Positions 12,482 to 23,800 of a stretch of 64,000 nt of DNA are shown here, one piece after another (positions within the stretch are counted from its first letter, which is position 1; the number at the start of each line of letters is the position of its first letter). The translations under genes were made by a program, and so were the position numbers. The stretch is taken from the NCBI RefSeq assembly GCF_052857255.1, contig NC_135497.1, forward strand, positions 114,476,456 to 114,540,455. The letters are read 5' to 3'. The stretch comes from Amblyomma americanum (lineage: Eukaryota; Arthropoda; Arachnida; Ixodida; Ixodidae). The notes under the pieces were generated by a model. That model was not told where the DNA came from. It made no database searches and saw only the letters and a list, made by a program, of their open reading frames with translations.

Positions 12482-13690
12482 TTGCTTGTTCCACTCTCGC
12501 TCTTCACGCGGCGCACGTGCCATGGAATTCGTTCTGCGCTAGTCTCCCAGCGAACGCGCCGTCGCCGTGGACACCGTTCCAACCTTGAGGCTTGCGTCTC
12601 CACGATAAGGCGACACCGACGGAGATCTAACCGTGCTGCCCACCAACCTACTGCACCGCGACGACACCTCAGCCCGCCTTCAAACCCAACTTCAATGCAA
12701 CGGCGGGCTTCGGAGCGGACGTCCGACGAGAGAATGACGGAGCCTTCCTGCTTGGAGCCTGGGACTGGAGCCGGGAATCGTCCTTATCGCTGGAGTGCCC
12801 CTGGCCTACTGGAAGGAGCTGTCCCGCTTCCTGATGCGATGACGCAGCACCACACGTCCCGGTTCCAGCTTGAGCAGCCGCCGTCGCCCTGGAGCCCTTC
12901 GCTCGTGCCCTGTGCACAGTTACAAGCCGGTGAGTGGCCTTTTCTCAACAGCGAGGCATGCGGTCTCCAAACCTTGGCAGCAGGCGTCGCTCTTCTTGCA
13001 GGAGGGCTCGAGAGCGTCGCTAAGCTGCTTCGGGACCTGAAGAACCCCCAACATATACAGCGGAGGGGACGCCGTCTCGCCATTCTTAATCTGTGCGAAG
13101 TGCCTGTCCGTGAGGATAAGGAGTATGCTGGTCGGCATGAACACCTCTTCGAGATAGGAGTGTATCCTGTCCTCAACGTCGTCGTCATCCGCGCTCAGAG
13201 CTTCGAGATAGGAGTGTATCCTGTCCTCAACGTCGTCGTCATCCGCGCTCAGAGCGTGCTGGTGCTGCCGCTTCAACACCCGCACCAAGACAGCCGCTGT
13301 GTTGTGATCATGGCTCCTCACTGCCCAGCCGCCAGTATCCCCGCTACTGATGCATCTTCAGCGCTTACACCACCTGCTTTCTTCAGGACTGCAGAAGCTG
13401 ATAACCTCGTTCATGCCACTGTAGGATGCCTTCCTCTTGCGATAGGCAACCCTGATCGCGCACCAGGAACGCTTGCACCATCTTGCCTCCCTGGTGCCAG
13501 AGAAGACGGGGAAGAACTTGCGCACCGTCTGCTGCCTCCTGTCCAGGCCGCTAGTCGAGTGCAGCGTTCTGTGGCCGTCCCAGCTGGTGGTTCACCTGCT
13601 CGACTTGAACAGTCTGGCCTCCGCGTCACCAAGGAAGCGGACCAACTCGCCCGCCTTGTCGTGCAATATGAGCACGCCATGGTCGCGTAG
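12482..13690 (+). CDS. Conserved unknown ORF family, member C (longest intact copy)
   Basis: A 402-codon open frame. The opening codon is TTG, so a start at the ATG near 12693 (MQRRASERTSDERM) is more likely and would give about 330 residues. It aligns with A, B and D in orientation and order: CLEPG...YRW...PGLLEGAV, PCAQ, LRDLK, IGV...NVVVI, APGTLAPS, GEELAHRLL, VQAASR, PAGG, KEADQLA, LVVQYEHA-x-x-TAG. No stops or shifts occur over the aligned length. Homology with A continues past the stop (about 13690-13830), so the duplicated unit is larger than the frame. It has an arginine-rich N-terminal third and short hydrophobic stretches mid-protein, but no recognised domain. Residues 223-258 come from a perfect 54-bp tandem duplication. 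The opposite strand also has a 133-codon frame over 12920-13321. No intron or promoter signal was identified. Confidence 0.45.
   Translation: MLVPLSLFTRRTCHGIRSALVSQRTRRRRGHRSNLEACVSTIRRHRRRSNRAAHQPTAPRRHLSPPSNPTSMQRRASERTSDERMTEPSCLEPGTGAGNRPYRWSAPGLLEGAVPLPDAMTQHHTSRFQLEQPPSPWSPSLVPCAQLQAGEWPFLNSEACGLQTLAAGVALLAGGLESVAKLLRDLKNPQHIQRRGRRLAILNLCEVPVREDKEYAGRHEHLFEIGVYPVLNVVVIRAQSFEIGVYPVLNVVVIRAQSVLVLPLQHPHQDSRCVVIMAPHCPAASIPATDASSALTPPAFFRTAEADNLVHATVGCLPLAIGNPDRAPGTLAPSCLPGAREDGEELAHRLLPPVQAASRVQRSVAVPAGGSPARLEQSGLRVTKEADQLARLVVQYEHAMVA
13147..13254. repeat. Perfect 54-bp tandem duplication
   Basis: Bases 13147-13200 and 13201-13254 are identical. The unit is 18 codons, so the reading frame is kept and the peptide FEIGVYPVLNVVVIRAQS occurs twice. 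Members A and B have one copy of the corresponding segment. Confidence 0.98.
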
Positions 13691-13803
13691 TTGGTAGCCA
13701 GCGGGACAACAGGGCCCAGCGCCTGCAGGACGCGCACGCCAGCGACAGGGCAACGGACGCAGGCGCTCGCCTCATCTTCGTTGTAGTTGCGTGGCGTCGA
13801 CAA

Positions 13804-14709
13804 ATGGCGACAAGATGAACGTGTGGAGTGGCCGCAAGTTCACTCCTGTCTGCGAGACGCCACCATCGCCATCCCCGATGACCGTGTTGTCACCTGCGCG
13901 CGTCGCTGACCTGCTTCTCTCGTGAAGTCCGAGTCTTTCGTTCGGAGTTCCTGGTAGCAGCAGCAGTGAGAAATTGACGCTGTCTCGAGGGTTTCAAATG
14001 TGGGGAAGGCGGCGTCGCTTGAAGTATTAGTTGAAATTTATATCAAGGACTTTGTCGTCGGCAAACTGTATTCAAATAAATGCGTACCATCGCGTACATG
14101 TATATATGGTACACAGTCGTACGCTTCTACTTTGCCTTGTCGGACAAACCACAGCGCTAGTGCGACCGTTATGATACTTGGCCACCGGCTCATAACGACG
14201 GACAGCGCTTTGGAACGCTGAGGGCATTCACGCGTACCTGGCCCGATGGGCATGTCCTCCCTAATGAGCATGAAACCTTCGCTGGATGAAGGGCTATTAC
14301 TATTTAATATGTGTAAGGCATTGACATTACCACCGCAAGACTTACTGCTCCTAAACGTACAGTGGTCCACAAGCGTAATTATAGTTAAAAACCAACTGCA
14401 AGCTTTTTTTATTTAGTGGCCTTAGTGAAGTGCTTTATTCGAAGAGCAATACAAACCCCCTTCATGTTGGTGTCAGTATTGTCAATTTCAAGCATGAGCG
14501 ATCCCTGCTGTGAACCTTAAGCCCTAATGGGCTGCATCTTCTGCCGAGTGATGCTGCTCCTCAAAAATTGTGTTTTTTAATTGATCATGCAAAAAATTTT
14601 ATGCAGCATAGTGTAGAGGGAAATTAACAATAAATAGTTGAAACAAAAACCAATACATGGACTGAGCGTCTTGGTGAGTATACTCTAATATTCATAACAC
14701 CTGTGAAAG
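13804..14709. other. Intergenic stretch with no recognised gene
   Basis: The first part still shows weak similarity to the flank of member A (GATGAACGTGTG near 13815). Beyond about 13850 I see no gene and no repeat I can name. Confidence 0.5.
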
Positions 14710-14880
14710 AATGCGGACAAAGAAAATAAATTGCAGATTGCGGGGCTGAACGTTCCGAAGCGAACCATGGGCTATGAGGGATACCGTAGTGGAAGGCTCC
14801 GGAATAATTTAGACCACCTGGGTTTTTTGACGTGCACTGCCATCGCACAACACTCGGGCGCGCGAAAAAAGATATCAGGG
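14710..14880 (-). mobile_element. 3' fragment of a tRNA-derived SINE (Ruka-like)
   Basis: On the minus strand it reads TGTGCGATGGCAGTGCACGT, then CCAGGTGGTCTAAATTATTC, then CCGGAGCC and TTCCACTACGG. This is the same body as the SINE at 38877-39110 after its tRNA-like head. The head is missing, and it abuts a Penelope-like element at its right. Confidence 0.75.
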
Positions 14881-14884
14881 AAAG

Positions 14885-15764
14885 CCTAGAGACACACAGA
14901 AAGAGGACAAGCACAGGCATAATTAATTTTATTGGAAACATGCTGGTGAAAATATAATTCAAAAACATTTTCAGCATGTGGACCGATTCACCTGTGTCTG
15001 CGCCCCTGGTTCCATCAGTTTCCACCACAGAATTGAGAAGGGCATATTAGAGACGTACTTTTTTTGGAGCAACAGCTTCATAAGTGACTTTTGAACAATT
15101 GAACAAATTTTAGTGAGGTTATCTGGTGCGGAAAAAACAACATCAACTTCATACCTATGGGCCACATTTTTAACACCATGTGACAGGCGCTGTACATAGG
15201 GAAGGACTGCGAACTTTTTTCGTTTCAGTTCTTTCTGTGAAGAGGGCAGCAAAGCCGAGGTTTTCAGCTTTTTAGCTATTTTATTGCAACCCAAAGTGAG
15301 GCGCTCATCTCGATAGCCTGCATCCCTAAGCCTCTTAGCCTGATCTTCGAAGCTCAGTTTCATAGCATGGTGACAGGAATTTGACAACGCCGATGACAAA
15401 GATGAAACAATAATTCCCCTTTTTACTACCTTTGAATGATGCGATTTATAGCTCAGCAACGGTTTTTCAGCCCGTGGTGAGTACTTACAACACATGTGTC
15501 CCTCCTCTATTGTCAAACACAAATCAAAAAATAATCTTGTTATCAACCGGAACCTCAGTGGTGAACTGGAAACAGCATGCATTAGCTTTGAATACTTCTA
15601 ACACACCAGACATGTGTCTAAAGAAGTCTGTTTTTTTCAATAAGGATCAAAAAATCATCAACGTCTCTGAAAATATGTGACATCATCCCACCCAAATCTT
15701 TCTCAATAGCTCGATCCACGAATGACAGAAAAATATCACTCATGACAGAAAATATCACTATCAA
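14885..15764 (-). mobile_element. Penelope-like element fragment without a GIY-YIG domain
   Basis: Minus strand. Coding remains at 15618-15760 include the motif FRDVDDFLILIE, matching the reverse-transcriptase active-site box (usually Y-V-D-D). After a one-base shift the frame continues at 14971-15582 and includes LPYVQRLSHGVKNVAHRYEVDVVFSAP. That linker also occurs in the element at 33476-34081 as MPYIHNVSNQ...PLAFSAPNKL. Where the GIY-YIG nuclease should follow, the frame instead reads unrelated residues and stops. At the low-coordinate end, ACACACAGAAAGAGGACAAGC resembles tails typical of such elements. The right edge coincides with the start of block beta copy 2. Confidence 0.7.
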
Positions 15765-17816
15765 GAAGGCGCTAAGGGCAGCTGGGCATGTGACATACCA
15801 CATAGGCAAAAATACTTCGCAAAATACACAAAAAACACATTATTCACCGCTTCCCCGGCGTAATCACTACAACTGCCGCTCTTCGCAATCGTGCCTCAAC
15901 TAGTCTGAAGCAAAATGTGTACCCGTCAACATTTCCTACGCTGGAGAAAGTACCATGCGCAGCTGTCGGCGCAGAAATCCTCATCGCTGTCATGAACAAG
16001 TATATATGTTCACTTAAAATAGGCCCCTTCCAGTTGGCCCGGTATTGCACTGCCTCCGGGATCGGCCTTGGTCTTTATACCGCGCGTCTTTACTATCCTG
16101 CCTTTCTATCCCATCTTTCACCTCTAATACTATCTGCACGTGGTAGCGATTGTGGCTCGGCTTGAGTCAGTGGGCAGGCCTGTGCACTTTCCTTTTCTTT
16201 CTTCCTGGCAACAACAGACACAGACCTTCCAGTTCTCCTCGCCTTCGCAACACGGCGTCGTATGCAGTATTTAAACTGACCAGCGCGCAATCAACGCCTA
16301 ATCATGGGCGTCGATGAAGGAGGATGGCGCTATATGACAGCCACAGTTTTAGAGTTTCCGCACGCAGGACATGCCAAAGCTAGCTGCTTCATCATAAAGA
16401 GGAGTGGGTGCAGCAGTGAAAACATGCAACATGCTGCCCGTTTTGCTTACTGTTCGCTCATGCGTTTGCTTTTCCTTGTGCGCTGTGTTAAGAAACTTCG
16501 GGACTTAACATTTAAAGCCCAGCGCACTGTGCGTCAAAAATATCGCAGTATATCGAGTCGAACTACCACACAATTTAGCTGATTCAAAAAACCACCCCCG
16601 TATGAAGTTCTTAAATCTCCATTCTTTTACTCTCTGGTAAAGTAATCCAGTGCAGGCACAAAAGAAAATCCAGGAGCTGGAAATCCGCTTTCAGCAAATT
16701 TTGGGGGTCATGTACGCCATAGAATTCTGTGCTCTTTTTGCTACTTCGCTGCCTGTACTAAATGCCAGGGTACTTTGCGCTGGCTTCCCAAACCGAAGCC
16801 GCCGAGCCACCTATAGACACCGTATAGAAGTTTTGACCTTTCAGTTATTCTATACGTTTCTGGGAAGCTATAGAGCACAAAACGCCTATTAACAAGTGAC
16901 ATCTGGCGACTGATCTAGCATGTTTTGCTGGTTCCGCAGCAGAGAGATACCCAACTAAATCGTGATTACTTCACACTGCACTGCGCCACAGAACGCAACT
17001 CTCTTACGTCACTGAGTGGCATACAGAAAGTTCACGGCAAAACACTGCACTACACCCTTCAGCACGCACTTAAATGTCAATGCACTCAGGTCATATGACT
17101 GACTGAAAAAGACCGAGATATAAGGAACGTACGCCTGGCGATTATGAATACGCCCATTGGGCCCGTTTATCTAAACTCACTAGCGCCCGAGGCGCTGTCT
17201 ATCGTTCGGGAGCTCGCGGTCGAAGCGTTCATCCCGGTCGCACTGGCGGCGTGGCGTAAGCAGACACCAAGGTCAACGCTTCCTATAGGAAAAGATGAGC
17301 AGCTTAGAACGCACCCGGAACTTGTTTGCCGACGACAAAGTCCTGAAAGTAATTTTCAGTTTCTTCTAAAGAACACTACACCTGTGTTGCAATTTTTTAC
17401 ACCACAGCGACGAGTTCGATATCTGTTCGCCGCTATAACAAAAATCAATGCGGCGGGCTCAGAGCAATCACAGGGGAAGCAGTCCGGCATCCAGTGCTGC
17501 GATAACACCGTCACGCAGTGTATCTTCGGTCACTGCACACGTTCACCTTCCCATTAGATGCGGTCGCCGCGCAGCCACAACGAAGGTGAGGCAGGCGCAG
17601 ACGTCCGTTGCTCTGCTGCTCGCCGACATCCTGTGTGCTTGGCCCGGTCGTCCCGCTGGCTGTGAACTACGCGACCGTGGCGTGCTCATATTGGACGACA
17701 AGGCACGCGAGTTTTTCCGCTTCTTTTTTGACGTGGCAGCCAGACGGCGAAGGCGCTGCAGAGGATCCACCAGCAGGAGCGGCCAGAGGGCGCTGCGCTC
17801 GCCTAGCTGCCTGGAC
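15765..17816. repeat. Duplicated block beta, copy 2, left half
   Basis: Collinear with 2081-3975. Landmarks include GCATGTGACATACCACATA, the CCCATTGGGCCCGTTTAT stretch (3277-3294 and 17153-17170), and the sequence leading into member D. The similarity stops at the first satellite unit. Confidence 0.9.
17667..17816 (-). pseudogene. Family member D: C-terminal piece cut off by the satellite
   Basis: Reading from the array edge down to TAG at 17669-17667, the frame is open and translates as LVQAARRAQRPLAAPAGG, then SSAAPSPSGCHVKKEAEKL, then ACLVVQYEHATVA-stop. It aligns with the end of A, differing by a three-residue in-frame deletion (HVKKEAEK against HFKNFKTEAEE), and with C at the same length. 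D is the natural C-terminus of member B, now separated from it by about 11 kb of satellite. Confidence 0.6.
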
Positions 17817-20800
17817 GAGACCCAGCAGAGTGTGCACAAGTTTTTCTTGGTATTCTCCGACGCCACAGTCTCATGGTGGTGAAAGCGAGACCCAGCAGAG
17901 TGTGCACAAGTTCTTCCTCGTATTCTCCGATGCCACAGTCGCATGGTGGTGAAAGCGAGACCCAGCAGAGTGTGCACAAGTTTTTCCTCGTATTCTCCGA
18001 CGCCACAGTCTCATGGTGGTGAAAGCGAGACCCAGCAGAGTGTGCACAAGTTCTTCCTCGTATTCTCCGATGCCACAGTCTCATGGCGGTGAAAGCGAGA
18101 CCCAGCAGAGTGTGCACAAGTTCTTCCTCGTATTCTCCGACGCCACAGTCTCATGGTGGTGAAGGCGAGACCCAGCAAAGTGTGCACAAGTTCTTCCTCG
18201 TATTCTCCGACGCCACAGTCTCATGGTGGTGAAAGCGAGACCCAGCAGAGTGTGCACAAGATCTTCCTAGTATTCTCCGACGCCACAGTCTCATGGTGGT
18301 GAAAGCGAGACCCAGTAGAGTGTGCACAAGTTCTTCCTCGTATTCTCCGATGCCACAGTCTCATGGTGGTGAAAGCGAGACCCAGCAGAGTGTGCACAAG
18401 TTCTTCCTCGTATTCTCCGACGCCACAGTCTCATGGTGGTGAAAGCGAGACCCAGCAGAGTGTGCACAAGTTCTTCCTCGTATTCTCCGACGCCAAAGTC
18501 GCATGGAGGTGAAAGCGAGACCCAGCAGAGTGTGCACAAGTTCTTCCTCGTATTCTCCGACGCCACAGTCGCATGGTGGTGAAAGCGAGACCCAGCAGAG
18601 TGTGCACAAGTTCTTCCTCGTATTCTCCGACGCCACAGTCGCATGGTGGTGAAAGCCAGACCCAGCAGAGTGTGCACAAGTTCTTCCTCCTATTCTCCGA
18701 CGCCAGAGTCTCATGGTGGTGAAAGCGAGACCCAGCAGAGTGTGCACAAGATCTTCCTCGTATTCTCCGACGCCACAGTCTCATGGTGGTGAAAGCAAGA
18801 CCCAGCAGAGTGTGCACAAGATCTTCCTAGTATTCTCCGATGCCAGTCTCATGGTGGTGAAAGCGAGACCCAGCAGAGTGTGCACAAGTTCTTCCTCGTA
18901 TTCTCCGACGCCACAGTCTCATGGTGGTGAAAGCGAGACCCAGCAGAGTGTGCACAAGTTCTTCCTCGTATTCTCCGACGCCACAGTCGCATGGTGGCGA
19001 AAGCGAGACCCAGCAGAGTGTGCACAAGTTCTTCCTCGTATTCTCCGACGCCACAGTCGCATGGTGGTGAAAGCGAGACCCAGCTGAGTGTGCACAAGTT
19101 CTTCCTCTATTCTTCGACGCCACAGTCGCATGGTGGTGAAAGCGAGACCCAGCAGAGTGTGCACAAGTTCTTCCTCGTATTCTCCGACGCCACAGTCGCA
19201 TGGTGGTGAAAGCGAGACCCAGCAGAGTGTGCACAAGTTGTTCCTCGTATTCTCCGACGCCACAGTCGCATGGTGGTGAAAGCGAGACCCAGCAGAGTGT
19301 GCACAAGTTTTTCCTCGTATTCTCCGACGCCAGAGTCTCATGGTGGTGAAAGCGAGACCCAGCAGAGTGTGCACAAGTTCTTCCTCGTATTCTCCGACGC
19401 CACAGTCGCATGGTGGTGAAAGCGAGACACAGCAGAGTGTGCACAAGTTCTTCCTCGTATTCTCCGACGCCACAGTCGCATGGTGGTGAAAGCGGGACCC
19501 AGCAGAGTGTGCACAAGTTATTCCTCGTATTCTCCGACGCCACAGTCTCATGGTGGTGAAAGCGAGACCCAGCAGAGTATGCACAAGTTCTTCCTCGTAT
19601 TCTCCGACGCCACAGTCTCATGGTGGTGAAAGCGAGACCCAGCAGAGTGTGCACAAGTTCCTCGTATTCTCCGACGCCACAGTCTCATGGTGGTGAAAGC
19701 GAGACCCAGCAGAGTGTGCACAAGATCTTCCTAGTATACTCCGACGCCCCAGTCTCATGGTGGTGAAAGCGAGACCCAGCAGAGTGTGCACAAGTTCTTC
19801 CTCGTATTCTCCGACGCCACAGTCTCATGGTGGTGAAAGCGAGACCCAGCAGAGTGTGCACAAGTTCTTCCTTGTATTCTCCGACGCCACAGTCTCATGG
19901 TGGTGAAAGCGAGACCCAGCAGAGTGTGCACAAGTTCTTCCTCGTATTCTCCGACGCCACAGTCGCATGGTGGTGAAAGCGAGACCCAGCAGAGTGTGCA
20001 CAAGTTCTTCCTCGTATTCTCCGACGCCACAGTCTCATGGTGGTGAAAGCGAGACCCAGCAGAGTGTGCACAAGTTCTTCCTCGTATTATCCGACGCCAC
20101 AGTCTCATGGTGGTGAAAGCGAGACCCAGCAGAGTGTGCACAAGATCTTCCTAGTATTCTCCGATGCCAGTCTCATGGTGGTGAAAGCGAGACCCAGCAG
20201 AGTGTGCACAAGTTCTTCCTCGTATTCTCCGACGCCACAGTCTCATGGTGGTGAAATCGAGACCCAGCAGAGTGTGCACAAGTTCTTCCTCGTATTCTCC
20301 GACGCCACAGTCTCATGGTGGTGAAACCGATACCCAGCAGAGTGTGCACAAGTTCTTCCTCGTATTCTCCGACGCCACAGTCGCATGGTGGTGAAAGCGA
20401 GACCCAGCAGAGTGTGCACAAGTTCTTCCTCGTATTCTCCGACGCCACAGTCTCATGGTGGTGAAAGCGAGACCCAGCAAAGTGTGCACAAGTTCTTCCT
20501 CGTATTCTCCGACGCCACAGTCGCATGGTGGTGAAAGCGAGACCCAGCAGAGTGTGCACAAGTTCTTCCTCGTATTATCCGACGCCACAGTCTCATGGTG
20601 GTGAAAGCGAGACCCAGCAGAGTGTGCACAAGTTCTTCCTCGTATTCTCCGACGCCACAGTCGCATGGTGGTGAAAGCCAGACCCAGCAGAGTGTGCACA
20701 AGTTCTTCCTCCTATTCTCCGACGCCAGAGTCTCATGGTGGTGAAAGCGAGACCCAGCAGAGTGTGCACAAGATCTTCCTCGTATTCTCCGACGCCACAG

Positions 20801-23800
20801 TCTCATGGTGGTGAAAGCAAGACCCAGCAGAGTGTGCACAAGATCTTCCTAGTATTCTCCGATGCCAGTCTCATGGTGGTGAAAGCGAGACCCAGCAGAG
20901 TGTGCACAAGTTCTTCCTCGTATTCTCCGACGCCACAGTCTCATGGTGGTGAAAGCGAGACCCAGCAGAGTGTGCACAAGTTCTTCCTCGTATTCTCCGA
21001 CGCCACAGTCGCATGGTGGCGAAAGCGAGACCCAGCAGAGTGTGCACAAGTTCTTCCTCGTATTCTCCGACGCCACAGTCGCATGGTGGTGAAAGCGAGA
21101 CCCAGCTGAGTGTGCACAAGTTCTTCCTCTATTCTTCGACGCCACAGTCGCATGGTGGTGAAAGCGAGACCCAGCAGAGTGTGCACAAGTTCTTCCTCGT
21201 ATTCTCCGACGCCACAGTCGCATGGTGGTGAAAGCGAGACCCAGCAGAGTGTGCACAAGTTTTTCCTCGTATTCTCCGACGCCAGAGTCTCATGGTGGTG
21301 AAAGCGAGACCCAGCAGAGTGTCAACAAGTTCTTCCTCGTATTCTCCGACGCCACAGTCGCATGGTGGTGAAAGCGAGACACAGCAGAGTGTGCACAAGT
21401 TCTTCCTCGTATTCTCCGACGCCACAGTCGCATGGTGGTGAAAGCGGGACCCAGCAGAGTGTGCACAAGTTATTCCTCGTATTCTCCGACGCCACAGTCT
21501 CATGGTGGTGAAAGCGAGACCCAGCAGAGTATGCACAAGTTCTTCCTCGTATTCTCCGACGCCACAGTCTCATGGTGGTGAAAGCGAGACCCAGCAGAGT
21601 GTGCACAAGTTCCTCGTATTCTCCGACGCCACAGTCTCATGCTGGTGAAAGCGAGACCCAGCAGAGTGTGCACAAGATCTTCCTAGTATTCTCCGACGCC
21701 ACAGTCTCATGGTGGTGAAAGCGAGACCCAGCAGAGTGTGCACAAGTTCTTCCTCGTATTCTCCGACGCCACAGTCTCATGGTGGTGAAAGCGAGACCCA
21801 GCAGAGTGTGCACAAGTTCTTCCTTGTATTCTCCGACGCCACAGTCTCATGGTGGTGAAAGCGAGACCCAGCAGAGTGTGCACAAGTTCTTCCTCGTATT
21901 CTCCGACGCCACAGTCGCATGGTGGTGAAAGCGAGACCCAGCAGAGTGTGCACAAGTTCTTCCTCGTATTCTCCGACGCCACAGTCTCATGGTGGTGAAA
22001 GCGAGACCCAGCAGAGTGTGCACAAGTTCTTCCTCGTATTATCCGACGCCACAGTCTCATGGTGGTGAAAGCGAGACCCAGCAGAGTGTGCACAAGATCT
22101 TCCTAGTATTCTCCGATGCCAGTCTCATGGTGGTGAAAGCGAGACCCAGCAGAGTGTGCACAAGTTCTTCCTCGTATTCTCCGACGCCACAGTCTCATGG
22201 TGGTGAAATCGAGACCCAGCAGAGTGTGCACAAGTTCTTCCTCGTATTCTCCGACGCCACAGTCTCATGGTGGTGAAACCGATACCCAGCAGAGTGTGCA
22301 CAAGTTCTTCCTCGTATTCTCCGACGCCACAGTCGCATGGTGGTGAAAGCGAGACCCAGCAGAGTGTGCACAAGTTCTTCCTCGTATTCTCCGACGCCAC
22401 AGTCTCATGGTGGTGAAAGCGAGACCCAGCAAAGTGTGCACAAGTTCTTCCTCGTATTCTCCGACGCCTAAGTCGCATGGTGGTGAAAGCGAGACCCAGC
22501 AGAGTGTGCACAAGTTCTTCCTCGTATTATCCGACGCCACAGTCTCATGGTGGTGAAAGCGAGACCCAGCAGAGTGTGCACAAGTTCTTCCTCGTATTCT
22601 CCGATGCCACAGTTTCATGGTGGTGAATGCGAGACCCAGCAGAGTGTGCACAAGTTCTTCCGCGTATTCTCCGACGCCACAGTCTCATGGTGGTGAAAGC
22701 GAGACCCAGCAGAGTGTGCACAAGTTTTTCCTCGTATTCTACGATGCCACAGTCTCATGGTGGTGAAAGCGAGACCCAGCAGAGTGTGCACAAGCTCTTC
22801 CTCGTATTCTCCGACGCCACAGTCTCATGGTGGTGAAAGCGAGACCCAGCAGAGTGTGCACAAGTTCTTCCTCGTATTCTCCGACGCCACAGTCTCATGG
22901 TGGTGAAAGTGAGACCCAGCAGAGTGTGCACAATCTCTTCCTAGTATTCTCCGACGCCACAGTCTCATGGTGGTGAAAGCGATACCCAGCAGAGTGTGCA
23001 CAAGTTCTTCCTCGTATTCTCCGAAGCCACAGTCTCATGGTGGTGAAAGCGAGACCCAGCAGAGTGTGCACATGTTCATCCTCGTATTCTCCGACGCCAC
23101 AGTCTCATGGTGGTGAAAGCGAGACCCAGCAGAGTGTGCACAAGTTCTTCCTCGTATTCTCCGACGCCACAGTCGCATGGTGGTGAAAGCGAGACCCAGC
23201 AGAGTGTGCACAAGTTCTTCCTCGTATTCTCCGACGCCACAGTCGCATGGTGGTGAAAGCGAGACCCAGCTGAGTGTGCACAAGTTCTTCCTCTATTCTT
23301 CGACGCCACAGTCGCATGGTGGTGAAAGCGAGACCCAGCAGAGTGTGCACAAGTTCTTCCTCGTATTCTCCGACGCCACAGTCGCATGGTGGTGAAAGCG
23401 AGACCCAGCAGAGTGTGCACAAGTTGTTCGTCGTATTCTCCGACGCCACAGTCGCATGGTGGTGAAAGCGAGACCCAGCAGAGTGTGCACAAGTTTTTCC
23501 TCGTATTCTCCGACGCCAGAGTCTCATGGTGGTGAAAGCGAGACCCAGCAGAGTGTGCACAAGTTCTTCCTCGTATTCTCCGACGCCACAGTCGCATGGT
23601 GGTGAAAGCGAGACACAGCAGAGTGTGCACAAGTTCTTCCTCGTATTCTCCGACGCCACAGTCGCATGGTGGTGAAATCGGGACCCAGCAGAGTGTGCAC
23701 AAGTTCTTCCTCGTATTCTCCGACGCCACAGTCTCATGGTGGTGAAAGCGAGACCCAGCAGAGTATGCACAAGTTCTTCCTCGTATTCTCCGACGCCACA

